Assembly: GCA_013397115.1 (NCBI GenBank)
Contig: VWZW01004068.1
Location: 1,409-65,408 of the forward strand
Direction: 5' to 3'
Length of the DNA stretch: 64,000 nt
DNA from: Edolisoma coerulescens
Taxonomy: Eukaryota > Chordata > Aves > Passeriformes > Campephagidae
Part shown: positions 1 to 12,100 of the stretch, piece by piece
How the letters are laid out: each line of letters starts with the position of its first letter
How positions within the stretch are numbered: position 1 is the stretch's first letter
Translations under genes and position numbers: made by a program
The notes under the pieces: model-generated
What the model was told of the DNA's origin: nothing
Seen by the model: the letters and a program-made list of their open reading frames with translations, nothing else
Databases searched by the model: none

Positions 1-205
1 TTTTCTTAATTTTCGATTAAAACGCAGTTGTTGGGGGTTGCTGGCAGCCACTGAGCAGCCAGGGCCGGTAACAGCGAGGGGACGATGGCAGGGACTGCTC
101 CGGGACACCCAACCCTGCCCCAGGGATGGCTGCAAAGCCCCGAGGAGGTCCAGAAGGGGCCGGCCACGCGTGGTCCAGGCTCAAAAGCATTGGCAATATC
201 TGGCT

Positions 206-266
206 GTCCATCCATCTGTCGGTCAATCCATCCATCTGTCGGTCAATCCATCCACCCATCTGTCTG
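206..266. repeat. 20-bp tandem repeat, about three copies
   Basis: A unit of about 20 bases built from TCCATCCATCTGTCGGTCAA occurs twice exactly, followed by a third diverged copy. The array is short and has no coding meaning. The open frames across it are low-complexity Ser/Ile/His/Pro strings caused by the repeat. Confidence 0.85.
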
Positions 267-2099
267 GGGTTAAATCCAGCCAGTCCCCCATCCCCCAGCC
301 TGGCTGCCATCACACATTGGTGCCAGCGCTTTAACTCCCTTTACTTATTTATCATCGCAATTGTCTCTTAATTGCTTTGGCAGCCCCTCCAAGCCTCCTG
401 GCGAGGGTGGGAGGTGCTGGTGTATAAATAAAGGCCATAAATAAATAAATCTGGTGGAAGAGGAGGGTATTCATCCAAGCTGCCCCAGATGATGGCACCC
501 ATTCACCCGGGGCAGCTCTTCCCAGTTGAGTGCCCAGATGCCCCCTCGGGTGACAGGCTGGTCCCCAGGAAGCTCCAGTGTGGCCTTGGGAACTTTCCCT
601 CAAATTGTGGCTCTCTGGCTCGAGGAAGCCAGCACACACAGCTGCAGTCAAACCTGAGCTGGGGTTGGGGCTGTAACAGCAAAGGGGAGCAGAAGAGGGA
701 AAAAAATAAGTATCAAAAATCCCCAACCCACGTTTTAAATTAATTAGTGATGTCCCTGGTGAGTCAGCGGAGGCCAAATGGAGCTGCTTCATGTTTTATT
801 GAAGGACTTTGCTGCGGGAGGCTGAGGACAGCGAGGGACAGGGCAAATGGTGTGCAGGGGGTGCTCCCAGGAGAGGTGGCCTCAGGGTTGGGTGTCAGCA
901 CCCAGTGTAAGGCCAGGACTATTCTGGATGCCCCACGTGACTGCCCACATCCCTGGCCACCATGGTGGCATTTGCATAATCATCTTTACGTGCTAATTAG
1001 GATGGAAAAGCACAGTTTTTCTCCCATTCCTGGTGCCAGGTGCTGGGCACTGGTGTTGGAGGTGTTTGGGGCATGACCAGCCCAGAGCAGGTGGGATCTG
1101 TGACCCCCAAGGACCAAGGAAAGGCTGAGCTGCTCCTGCAGCATTTCCCTGCTCCTGGGTGCACCAGGGACAAAGCTTCAGGGAAGCAGCAGTCTGGAAG
1201 CACCCTCTGGCTAGGCTTTCCAAAGAGGGGCTGGGTAATTTAGTGTTTAACAGACGTTGAGGGATATTATTTCTTTTTGGTGAAATTGTCTAATCAATCA
1301 CTTTTTAATTCAGCCTGCTCTGGCACCCAGGACACCCCAGGAGGCTGTGGGCTGCTATGCAGAGAGAAATATGGCTGGATGACTGCTGGGCACCCATCTC
1401 TGGGGCTCAGCCCCACTGCGGGGGGCGGGCAGTGTCCCACCAAACCCACCCCCCCCTCTGCCAGCTCTGACATCTCCATGGCAGGTCCTGCTTTCACTGC
1501 CCCATTGCTCAGCATCATCAGACCCATCCTGATGAGGAGAGGGGGAACAAAGCCGGCCGGCACAGGTCAGCCACTCGGGAGGGGTTCCAATGGCAAGGAC
1601 ATGCTGGTGCTGCTATGGGGAGATGGTGACTCAGGTTAAGGCAGGGGGAACTGGTTAAATCACAAACCAGGACAGACACGGGGCCAGGAAGGTGCTGGGG
1701 ACAGCTGCCATGCCTGTGCCCAAGGATGCCTGAGGGAGCAGCAGGTGCAGCCACCTCCTGGTTCCTACCTCCTGCCAGGGCAAAGCCATGGCACAAAACC
1801 TTCCCCAGCTGAGACCCTGCAGCAGGTGCCCTGCCCTGAGCCGCTGACAGCTCCTGGGCTGCCCAAATCCATCCAGGGGAAAGGCTGGTGAGCACTTTCC
1901 CCAAACCTTCTAACAGCTGAATCCCCTCAGGGACACGCGGCTCCTTGGTGGCGGTCAAACTTTGCCTAAAGCTTCTTCTCAGGTTCAAAGTTTTTCTTTC
2001 CCTGGCCCTTGCTATTGCAAGTGCTGCAATAGCCTGAATTCCTCCCCGATGCCAGTTTGGCCTCAGATTTACAGCCCAAGCCCCAAAATCCGCCACTGC

Positions 2100-2650
2100 T
2101 TGTGAGGTCCTTCGAGAGAATCACAGCAGAAAGTGTTTATTTCCATCATAAAGATCTGCTTTAATATTTTAACATAAATCAAGCTGCGCTTTATGGTGAT
2201 AATAAATTTGCTAGCAGAAACTGCCTTTGCAGCCTGAGGCAGCAGAGCAATTCAATTTGTTTGGCTTTAAGTGTAAAGAGCCGTAATTGAGAAGGGGAAA
2301 GTACAGATGTTTTAATTGAGTTTGCAGCTAGCACCCAGAGTTGCAGGAGGCTAATAGAGAAGAGGTGAGGGTCTCCATTAGCCTCTCCACTTGCCATTTC
2401 TCCTTGGCCTGCAGCCCCATCCGTCATGGCCATCCCCTCCAGGAATAGCTGCTCTGTGCCTAAGCACGAGGAAGAAAGAGATGGAAAAAGAAGTCAGACT
2501 AAACCAGATGTATAATGTGCATTTTATTGGTTTTAATCCCATTTTTTTAAAACTAATTACAGTCAGGACAAAGCATCACGTGTGAATCTGTAATAATGAA
2601 CTGTTAGTGCTGATAAGGGCCAAATAAAAATAGACTTATTCGTGATGAGC
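2100..2650. other. AT-rich block resembling conserved non-coding DNA
   Basis: This stretch is noticeably richer in A and T than its surroundings. It holds several homeodomain-like cores (GTAATTGAG, TTTAATTGAG, CTAATAGAG) and long runs without the GC-rich, CA-rich character of the neighbouring DNA. No splice-flanked open frame is present. Such composition is typical of vertebrate conserved non-coding elements, but conservation cannot be judged from one sequence. Confidence 0.3.
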
Positions 2651-3910
2651 GAGAGGAGAGAGCTCGTGCCCTGCACCATGGGGTCACCCAGCATCCCCTC
2701 AGCCAGTGCTGGCTGCACTGAACCATCCCCTTCCTGCTTTCTCCAGTAATTTTTAAGGCATTGCTATGTCATGTTTTATATGAAAAATGTTCTCTGCCGT
2801 AGAGCTTCTTTCTGTTAATCACCCCACTTCCTCGGATATATTTGTTTTGCTGCTGTGCAAGGACAGCAGGTGTCTGGGAATTCATGGTTATTTATTTGAG
2901 AAGCACTCGTGCTCCTTGGGGAGCAAAGTCCCTCCCAGTAAGGTACCACGGCAAAGGCTGGGGCTGGAACACAAGCCTTCAGTGTGCTACTGCATCCAAA
3001 ACTTGGATCCAAGCAGCTCTTGGAGGTGCAGCCCCTCAGAAGTCACTGTCACACACTGTGTTGAGGGGGAGAGGGGGACACATAGGCCAGGGAAGAGAAG
3101 GCACATCTTTAAATGTCAGAGACGGCAGGAAAGAGGGTGCCAGGATGGGCTCCCTCCCTTCCCCCTCGGTGGGGCAGCCCTGAGAAGGGGAGGGTGAGAG
3201 ATGAAATAACAGAGAACAGCCCCGTTCCCTGGCTGCAATGAAATGTGAAGGCAAGAGACTGAAATAGGCATGTGGAGGGCAGGGGCTGAGCCAAGGGCCT
3301 TGCAAAGCATGGGCAGCCCAGGGCAGACAGCCCTCAGCCTCTCCATGAACCCACACCTGCACACTTGTGCAGGGGAACAGCCCCCTCAGCCTCTCCAGCT
3401 TCCAAAGGCTCATTTCATCAGCATTCAATTCCTCCCTCCAGCTCTGCCCAGCTCCCAGCTGCCACGCAGGTGGCTCCCAGCTCAGCTGCCCCATGAATCT
3501 GCCCTCCAAACTACTGCTTCCTAAACAAGACACCAGCGCCAGCTACCTGTAAAACACCTTCTTAATTTGGTACTGCAGATGCCACATCAGCTTCCCAGGA
3601 GCACTTGGGGATGTTTGAACTCACTAGCAGGGGCTGCCAATGCCTGTTTAGGATCAAGCTAGAGAGAAGATGAACAGTCCCTCCAGATTCTCTCCAGGCA
3701 GCTTGGCAAGGACACAGTGGCGGTGCTCAGGCTTGAGAGGTGCAGGGTTTTGCTTTAAAAGCCATGAAGTGGTTTTATACAGCTCCAGGTACTTGCATAT
3801 TCCCCCAGGAGGAGCACTTCAGGTCATATGGAAACCAGAAAGTCCTACTTGAAAACAGAGCTTGATTAAAAAGAGCTGCAGTTCAAAGCTTGCTTTAGTG
3901 AGCGATGACA

Positions 3911-3916
3911 TTTAAT
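3911..3916 (-). terminator. Candidate poly(A) signal of TMEM104
   Basis: The minus-strand hexamer ATTAAA lies about 1.4 kb beyond the TMEM104 stop codon. It is the nearest good polyadenylation hexamer I noticed downstream of that stop, implying a 3' UTR of roughly 1.4 kb. Further AATAAA hexamers occur near 2,890 and 2,524, so longer transcript ends are possible. The choice is inference from position only. Confidence 0.35.
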
Positions 3917-4378
3917 ACTGCAGCAAGTGCAGAGGGCAGGAGGATCTGACATGCACCTGGCTTTGAACCTGCTTTGATAACAGGGGGGTTAAAACAGTTT
4001 AGGTGAAAACTTTTAAAGTTCTTCCTTCTGTCAGGAAACCCTGTATGATCCGTGCCCAAGGGCTTCTGAACACAGGACCCAGTGACAAAGTGTGGTGTTA
4101 CAGTGACCACAGTCATCCTAAAAGCAGAGACTTGCCTAGAGCTGCCTAAGGTAGGAGCAGCCCAATTCTGAGAGCAGCAGAGCAGGAGCAGCCCAAAGCC
4201 CACCCTAGCCCTGTGCAGAAAGACAAGTGGGGGAATTCAAGCCCAGTTCCAGCAGGATTTCAGGTTTTGCTCCCTTGTTGCAGGAGCTCTGCTGCTGCAG
4301 GCAGGGCTGAGCCAGGGCACAGCCGCTTCCTCCTGGCACCGGCTCATTCCCCTGAGTTAACACCCACCTTGTTTCAAG

Positions 4379-4459
4379 GCTAATTACCCAGCGCGGGAGC
4401 CGGGAACGCATCAGTGTGCACAGCCGGAGCCTCTCGCGTGTCAGGACTGGGTAATTAGC
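4379..4459. repeat. 13-bp perfect inverted repeat with TAATTA cores
   Basis: GCTAATTACCCAG at 4379-4391 is matched by its exact reverse complement CTGGGTAATTAGC at 4447-4459. The intervening 55 bases are GC-rich and contain several CpGs. Each arm carries the homeodomain core TAATTA. The element lies in the TMEM104 3' flank or 3' UTR. It could be a regulatory element binding paired homeodomain proteins, or a stem if transcribed; neither is shown by the sequence alone. Confidence 0.7.
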
Positions 4460-5341
4460 ACTTCCCCAGCCCACACCGATCCCGAGCCCGGCCGCTGGAG
4501 TCAGGGCCTGGCTGCTTGTACCAGCCCCGGGCAAAGCTGAGAAAGGGAGAAGGGCTCTGCCAGTGGAAAGCTCCGAGTCGCGTGCCGGTGCCGAGGGAAG
4601 CAAGGCTGATTTCCTTTCCATTGGGAAGAGCTGGATCCCTGCATGCAGAGGGGCACTGCTCTGCCCAAATGGGCTGCCACAGCACAGGAGAACAGGATGG
4701 AAGTGTGAATGTAAACTCCCAGGCTGGAGAAATCCAGCTCTAAGCAAAAGATCCCCGATCCCAGGCAATGTGCACAAACATGATAATGCTTCTAGAAAAA
4801 GAAAATGTAACAACACAAAATTAGTTCCTTCTGAATTAGGTCTATTTCCACCCTTATGTTTTCCTTCAGCTGGCACAGGAGGTTGGTCTGAAGGAGTCTC
4901 AGCAGAAAGAAGAGACTCAGTTCTCCCAAACTCCTGCCGGATTCTGCACAGCACATTCCTGCCTTTGGGAGAAGGGACATTTAGTGATGCAGCCAAGGCT
5001 GTTTCCTGTGTGCCGAGACCTGCAGCGCACAGAGAGCCACGGAGGGACAGACAGAGAATGTGCTGCTCTGACAGAGCCAAAGGCAGGAATGGCTGGACAC
5101 TGGTTAACGGTGCAGGCTGCCAGGGGCTCAGCCCCAGGGCTTTGTCTGAGAACCAGAACTGTAGCAAGGCTGAGTCCACTCCATCCACACCCAAAGTGGA
5201 GTGAAGAAAGTCTGTGTCACCAAGCCAACAGCCTGGAAACTTCCCTTCACACTGCCTCTCCCCCTCACTGCACAGTTCCAGAGGGGGAGCTGAAATGCTG
5301 GAATCTCTGGAGCTCCAGAGGGACTGTGCTGCTAACCCTCA

Positions 5342-6102
5342 TCAAAGCTTTGACTCACTCAGGACAATGTTTGCAGTCACAAACACGAAGCAAGAGAAGC
5401 CCCAAATGAGCACAAACACAATCCAGAAGGTGTGCCGGAAAGGGGAGAGGTGCTTGTTCACCGTCCCGCTGCCGAAGACCAGCTGAGTGTCTTTCCGACT
5501 GCAGTACGCGAGGAAAGCTGGGATGAGATACTGGATCCCATTCCCGGCATAGGCTCCCGTAATCCCCACCAAGGACTCCAGATCGTGGGTGCAGAAAGCC
5601 ACCAGCACCGGGGGAATCAGCGTGATGGCAGGAAAGACAATCCTATCCACCACCCACGGGTAGGTACCCCCTTCTCTGTGGAAAAGGGTCTTCCAGTTGT
5701 TGCGCAGGGTCACTGCGATGATGGGGAAGTTGGTGCTGATGGTGAAGACCGGGAAGAGGCCCAGGAAGTACCGAATGAAGGCCACGCTGATGATCTCGCA
5801 GTTGGTGAAGTTGAGCGTGTACATGTCCATGAGGGTGTCGTTGCGGAAGCAGTAAATGGCAGTGAAGGACAGGAGGCTGTAGAACGCCAGGATCAGGATG
5901 TAATCGAGCAGCACGAGTTTGTTGACGTGCTTCTTCTTGGAGATGGGGGTGATGAGGGATGGCAGGGAGTGCTGGCACATGAAGGAGTAGACGCACACCC
6001 CAAACAGATTGCGGATGCCCGACAGCTGGGCCATGGACGGGTGACCTTCAGCTTGGCCTCTGCCGATGCGGATGAGGGCCAGAATAATCATGAGGATGAA
6101 AG
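5342..6102 (-). CDS. TMEM104: TMEM104 last coding exon
   Basis: A single 761-base exon encodes residues 246-498, about half the protein, with several membrane helices. Recognisable stretches include NLFGVCVYSFMCQHSLPSLI, FPVFTISTNFPIIAVTLRNN and GITGAYAGNGIQYLIPAFLA, ending in NIVLSESKL and TGA. The acceptor follows a long CT-rich tract (TCTCTCTCTCCAG). The open frame extends upstream into intron up to 6364, but that extension is not family-like. Confidence 0.97.
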
Positions 6103-9100
6103 CTGGAGAGAGAGAAGGTCTCAGGTGAAGCACAGGCCCGCACTCCCCATGACCCTGCTCCCATTGCAATGGCAGTCTTGGCACCAGCTCCCTCCTGCTA
6201 TGCAAGAGCATCTCCTTATCTCTTTGATGTACCACCTTATCTGAGGGTGCTACATCAAAGGCGAGGTGCACAGGAATTAATCGTGATTTGCTGTCAGTGC
6301 CAGTCAGCAGATAAGGGAATGGGCTCAGGCATCTCCCTCCAGTCTCCTTTCCACAGGGACTCATCCTCCCACCCCCAAGAGCATAGGCTCCAAGCCCTTC
6401 GGAGGCAGAAGGTTGACATGGCTGGTGAACCCTAAGCCCTCAAGGGTTTCGGTCCATGGATGCTTCTGCCACACACGCACCGGTTAAACACCACCTTTTT
6501 TAAAGGCTTAGAGATGTCTGAGCCCTGACTTGGCTCCAGTCAACCCCAGTAATATTCCTACACATTTCCAGCTGGACTTACATTTTCAAGACCTCCCCTA
6601 TGTGCACAGGAGCAGCAGCTACTACCAAGCTTTCCTGTCCCTGGGACTGTCAAGCATGATAGAGCAAGAACTAGCCAGCCATTTCCTGGGCAGGAGGAAC
6701 AGGCTGTCTGTAGCTAATCCCAGGGTGGAAAGCCAGTCTGGAAGGGACTAAAGCGGCATTGAAAGACTGCTATTAAAATTCATCGTTTCTAGACACAAAG
6801 TCTGCTCGTCTACCCTTCAGTTATGTCAGGAAAAAGCCTAACAACATTTTACAAAGCTTATTACAAATAACAACGTGCCAGGGACAAAATGAATTGAGAA
6901 GATTGGGCTAATGCCCTTATTACTCTGAGGGTGGAAATTTGAGCCAGAGCAGTTACTGTGAGACTCTCATTCCTAGCATGGCATATAAAACCAGCAGAAA
7001 ACTAATTCTGGTGTCACAAAAATTGCATCAGCCTGGGAAAGATGATCATCAGCTGCTGGAGTTAACAAGCAATGGGGAGAAAAGTACCTGCCTGGCAGGG
7101 CAGCAAGCAGTGAGATTTACAGTCTGGTGCTGCAATGGGTAGGCCACTGTGGCTTGCAGAGAGCTGTCCTTGCACCAGTCTGAGGCATAGGAAGAGAGCT
7201 GTGAATTATCAGGTAATGAAAAAATCAACAAAATGCTGAGACAACTACTACAGACAACTTTGAATGTCATTAATATAAATCCAGAGGAATTAAACAGAGC
7301 AGTGCACAGTTCAAGTCCATAGGAGGCTGGCACCAGCGCTAGGAGCTGGGCAGGCTCACCATGGGGTGACAAGATTATGGGCTTGCTCTGTGCCCAGTCC
7401 TGCTCCCCACAACAGGCGGCTGGAGATGGGACACCCTGCCAGGGATGCGACTAGGGAAGATAGTTACAGACCAGTTAGTGAATGCTGCCTCTCTTGTGCC
7501 CAGCAAGATCAGATTAACCTCACTGAACATTGCCTCCCACACACCCCCAGCACTCTCCAAAACCCTCTCTCAGAAATTCACGTTCTCCTGCAGCAAACAC
7601 CAGCTCTATGCTGAACCCTTCCCAAGCCGCACGCTGCATTTCATCCTGTGCTGCCTCAGGAAACCTCTTGCTTCCAACTGTTTTCCAGTGACAGGGCACA
7701 TCTACCAGCCCTCCCCAAACACCAGACTGACGGCAGCAGATCCATTCCTTCACGGTACCACGAGGCCAGGTCGTTTTGGGAGTGCTAGGGTCTATTTCCT
7801 CCCCCAAGGGCAGTCACAGAGAGCTATGGAAGGCAACAGCTCATTGCTCTGGGGGTGTGCAATTCCCCTCGCCTTCACTCAAGCCCAGCAAGTGAGGGGC
7901 ACTGTGAACATGGGTACAGTTGTTGTGCCTCCCCCCCTGCTCCCCAGAGGGGAGATGCTTGCCAGGCATATCTGCTCAGCAAGAGAGCCAGAAAGAGCTG
8001 TGTTCCAGGTGGTGTGACATGGCTGCCCTCCCCGGGGCTGCACATGCTACAAGGAAGAGGAGAAGATGCCCTGAGTAATAAGACAAAGCAGGCTGGGCAA
8101 CTCTGGAAACGTGCTGAGACTGTTCCTTTCCTTCTTGCCTGGGAGAGGTAGTCAGGCTTTGCAGTCCCACCCCGAGCTGGTCCCGTATCTGGGCTAGATG
8201 TGACTCAGAAGCCTCACACCTCTTCCCCTGCACACCAGACAGTGAATCTCCTCATGCTCTGTTCAACACAGTAATGAGTGACTTATTTCCATCCCCCAAA
8301 CACACTCTCACCATTGGCTCAAAGCCCCACTTTCCGCGCCAGTGCCAACAGGACCAGTTCAGGGGAACTTTCAGGCAGGCACCCCATCCTTGAAGCATCT
8401 CCCACGGGCTCTCCTCTGCCCCAAAATGTGCTTTTCTGGCAGGGAACACTGCAGGAACAGAATTCTTGTGCATTCCCTAAATGATGGATGGTCTTCGGCT
8501 TAAGCAACTAGAATTTAATACATTTGTTTTTCATTAAATGTGCATTTCAGAAATTTATTAAAATTACAAGGAGTGAGGATCCAATACTAAGATCCAAACT
8601 AGTTTTGCTTCCAGCAAGGCAAGCTCTCCTTCCCCTGCCTGAGCACTGGTGCTCTGCCAGATGCAAGACCCTTGAGAGAAATGGTGCTGGGTAAACCGGA
8701 AACCTCCCCTGCACAATTCCAGCCTCAGAGAGGACACCAAAAGCCCTGCCCCGTGGTTGTTTTCTCTCACTCCCTGCAGCAGAAGAGTTTCTCACTCCTG
8801 GAACTGAAGAGCTAAAACACTTGCATGTCAAAGTTATCTCTCTGCCCCTGAGAGGAGGCAAGCCCAAAAATGAAACTCTGAAACCTAGATACGGTTTGGA
8901 TGACAAGTCAAAATGAAAAGAAGATGACAGGCTGACTGACAGGCAGCTTTGAGCAGAAAAGAGGCAGCACGGGATCCTCAGGCACACAAAAAGCTCCCAC
9001 TCACATCCCCTACCCTGGACAGCAGGCTGAAGGCACAGTCACAGGACACTATTTCATGTCACCTACTGTTGTCACATCAGCTGTCCAACAGCGTTCCTTC

Positions 9101-12100
9101 ACCACAAGGATCCTGGTAAAGTAAGACATGGATTCACAAAAAAAAACCTTGATGTGTTCCTCTCCACACAGAACAGGGGACAAGCAACATGTTCCAGGGA
9201 TGAAACATCTTCAGACCATGATCAACACCACCCAGAGCCATAAAGCAAGGTTGACAGTGATGGCACCATGGATTGTTAGTTGGTTACATGAAAAATTAGC
9301 TTTAAGCCTTGTTTTATATAAATGCTTAAAAAGCAATCAAGGGTTTTGCTTGTCCTGATTTTTCCAGTGTTAAACCCACTCCAAGCCCCCACATCACAGG
9401 CTTGGCAGTCAGCAAAGCACAGAGGCCACTTCTTGTCTCATCTTGTCTCCTCTAGATGTTCGAGCATCATTTTTAGTGAAGGGTATGAGTGAGCCTGAGG
9501 AAAAAAATAAAGAGGGGCTACGCCATAAAGGAAAACTCGTGATGAATCTCATCCCAACCATCCAACTGCCTCTCCTGCAGACTCTCTTTGTTCCCCTCAC
9601 TATTCGAGGAACAAATGCTCTTCTCAGATAAAGCAGACCCTGCAGTCAGCTACTGCTGCCTCTCCTGCTTGACTCAGGAGATGTTGATTCAGAGACAGAG
9701 CAGTTCTGCTCTGGTTCTTGCAGGTGAAGTAAGGATAAATATGGATGAGCAGACATCCAAAGTAGTACAGTTTGGGAAATATGGGAGTCTGGGGATATTA
9801 AGAAATACATTTTTGTGCATTTTGATAGAAACATAACAGAGCTGCAGAGAAGCAGTGAAGATAATTTAGCCATTCTGAGTTTAAGGATCGTTTTACAGAG
9901 TCAGAGAAAACACCTCTGTAAATGAAAAATGGTGCTTGTACATGAGCTTCATCTCTCTGCAGAAAGGCTACTGCAGAAAAGAAAATAAGTCCAAGCCTGA
10001 AACACATTTTTTTCCCCATCATGGTAGGTTCCTGCAAGAACTGATGCTCAGAATGAGCTTCTGGCTTAACCCCCCCTTGCATCCCTGCAAGACATAGTCC
10101 TTGTGAGATGTTCACATCTTCTCCAGCCCTGTCCCTACTCCCATTCCTCCTTCTACAAGGAAAGCCTGGAGAGAACATCACCACACCTGCCTGCCATCCC
10201 TTCCAGGGACCCAGAGAGGCAGTGGTGTGCGGCCACCCCATGCCTGGCTGCTCCCCTACCCCCCAGCCATTTGTCTGAGCTGGTGCCATGACACCTTTGT
10301 GGCAGGGCCATCCGTCACCGCCGGCTGACGGTGTGACAGAGCTTTCCTGTCCAAGCAGAGAATCAATATGCCAGGAAATAATGATAATGGATCACCCTAT
10401 CCCAACGCATGCCACTTGCTTCCCTTTTCATACATTAAGCAGCATGATGGATTCCAAGAGGAAGATATTTTCAGGAGCTTCCTAAACCCAGTCTCTTTGG
10501 AAAGAGGAAGATTTCTCCCCACCTCAATCCTATATCAAGTCAAAACACAGCAGGCCACTCTTAAACAGAGGAACAGATCTCATTTAGTTTAACATTAGGC
10601 AGCTCTTCCATAGAAGTACGCACTGAACAGCCTAGGAACATGTCAAGACAGTTCTACCTTCTGCAGCCCCACCTGACACTTGTCCTGACTATTTCCCTGC
10701 TGATGTCTTTCTAGGATGTTGGTGCCCCTTCTCGGAGCCAGCTGCCTTCCAGCAGTGATGTGGGCAAGCTGAAGAGCCCACTGCAACTCTGGAACCACCA
10801 GGCATTCTGGATCCTGTGGCATTTGAAGTATGAAAGCACAACTGGAGTTCAGCATGCTGGCAGAACAAAGTATCTGAAATTAAGACATTGATTTTTAAAT
10901 TTAAAACTCATTTAGCCAGCTTCTTTTGCAGAAGCTATATCCTGCCACTTGTTCATGACCTCCAGTTCTCCATAAACTCCAGAGCAGCAACTGATTAACT
11001 TCTCCAACCTTCAGAGGGGGCTTCTGTATGAATTGACAGTAAAGAGGTAACATGAAAACCAGGTTTGCACCATCAGATGTGGGAGCTGGAGTAGTTAAGG
11101 ATCAGATTTGACAATGACAGAGCCTAAAACACCATCTCTAGGAAGATGAAGGATTTATGAGTGCAGAGACTGTGGGGAGGCAAGATGGATATGTTCATAG
11201 AAGACAGCAATTCTCTGGAGAGAGACGTCAGAAGGAAAAGAGGGAAATTACTTCCCAGAAGAAAGGTATGAGCAAAAGTTGTGGAACATCACTGTGGCTC
11301 CTTCCTCTAATGGAGAGCAGGGACTTGCAGGGACAGTGTTACCCTCCCTGCCCCACAGCCTGAGGCAGGGTCCACATGGCAGAGGACTGCTGCTCATAAG
11401 CAGAAGTGTGACACAGCTTACCAAGAAGGCAAGAAAAAGCCTCTCAGGCACCTCCACTCCCCCAGGCCTGGCTTGCTCCTGCTGCAGCCAACTCAGACAC
11501 TGCTGCCTTGGGCCAGGTGGAGCCCCTTTCCTTCACAAAGGGAAATTCCATTTAAAAAGTACTACCAGGACTTTTTGGCAGCCAAAAGCAGTTCAGTGGA
11601 GCTTCTCTGCTCTAAGGGCATAATTTCCCTGCTTTTCTTCATCCCGCTTGCAATATCATAACCAAGATTTACAAGTAGCTTCCCCAGTTGTGGTAACAAC
11701 TCCTGCCATGAAACCAGTGTAGCTGCCCCATCTCAGCCCACATCAGCTGGTCCCACAGACATCTGCACACCAGCAATAGTTCACAGGGAGAAAAATGGCT
11801 CTGCACTCGGGCATTTATCACAGATGCTTTTTCTCAACATATGGGAAGGAAAGAGCAGCCAGCGAGGCTTGTTTGCTTCTGGTGGAAAATTACCCGCGTA
11901 GTTTATGGTCCTCTCTCCACCGGTCACCTTTGGCAGAAGAACCATAAAACCTCTGCAACCAGGACTCAGCTCTCAGCTCTGCGGCTGGCTCGGCCTATTA
12001 GCTCTGACAGTCACTCCTCTGTCCATGTCAGAATTTACTCTTCTGAGAGAAGGGAATAATACACGCTTCAGTGTCACTGTGAGCCCAAACTATGGCTGTG

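Larger units (their letters stand above)
1..3900. other. Left flank, no gene recognised
   Basis: No exon-like peptide with flanking splice sites was recognised on either strand. The open frames here are short, low in complexity and unlike any family I know. In mammals the gene convergent with TMEM104 is GRIN2C, so its 3' end would be expected on the plus strand to the left; no GRIN2C coding sequence is visible, so it must lie outside the window if the synteny holds. The stretch contains a short tandem repeat near 206-266 and AT-rich blocks (about 340-450, 960-1010 and 2100-2650), described separately. Confidence 0.6.

Noticed and set aside
4205..5194. 329-aa minus-strand frame downstream of TMEM104
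   Set aside because: No membrane or domain pattern and no splice logic. It probably lies within the TMEM104 3' UTR or flank.
5432..6244. 270-aa plus-strand frame opposite the TMEM104 last exon
   Set aside because: It is the antisense shadow of a well-supported coding exon; its Glu/Asp/His/Gln-rich sequence matches no family.
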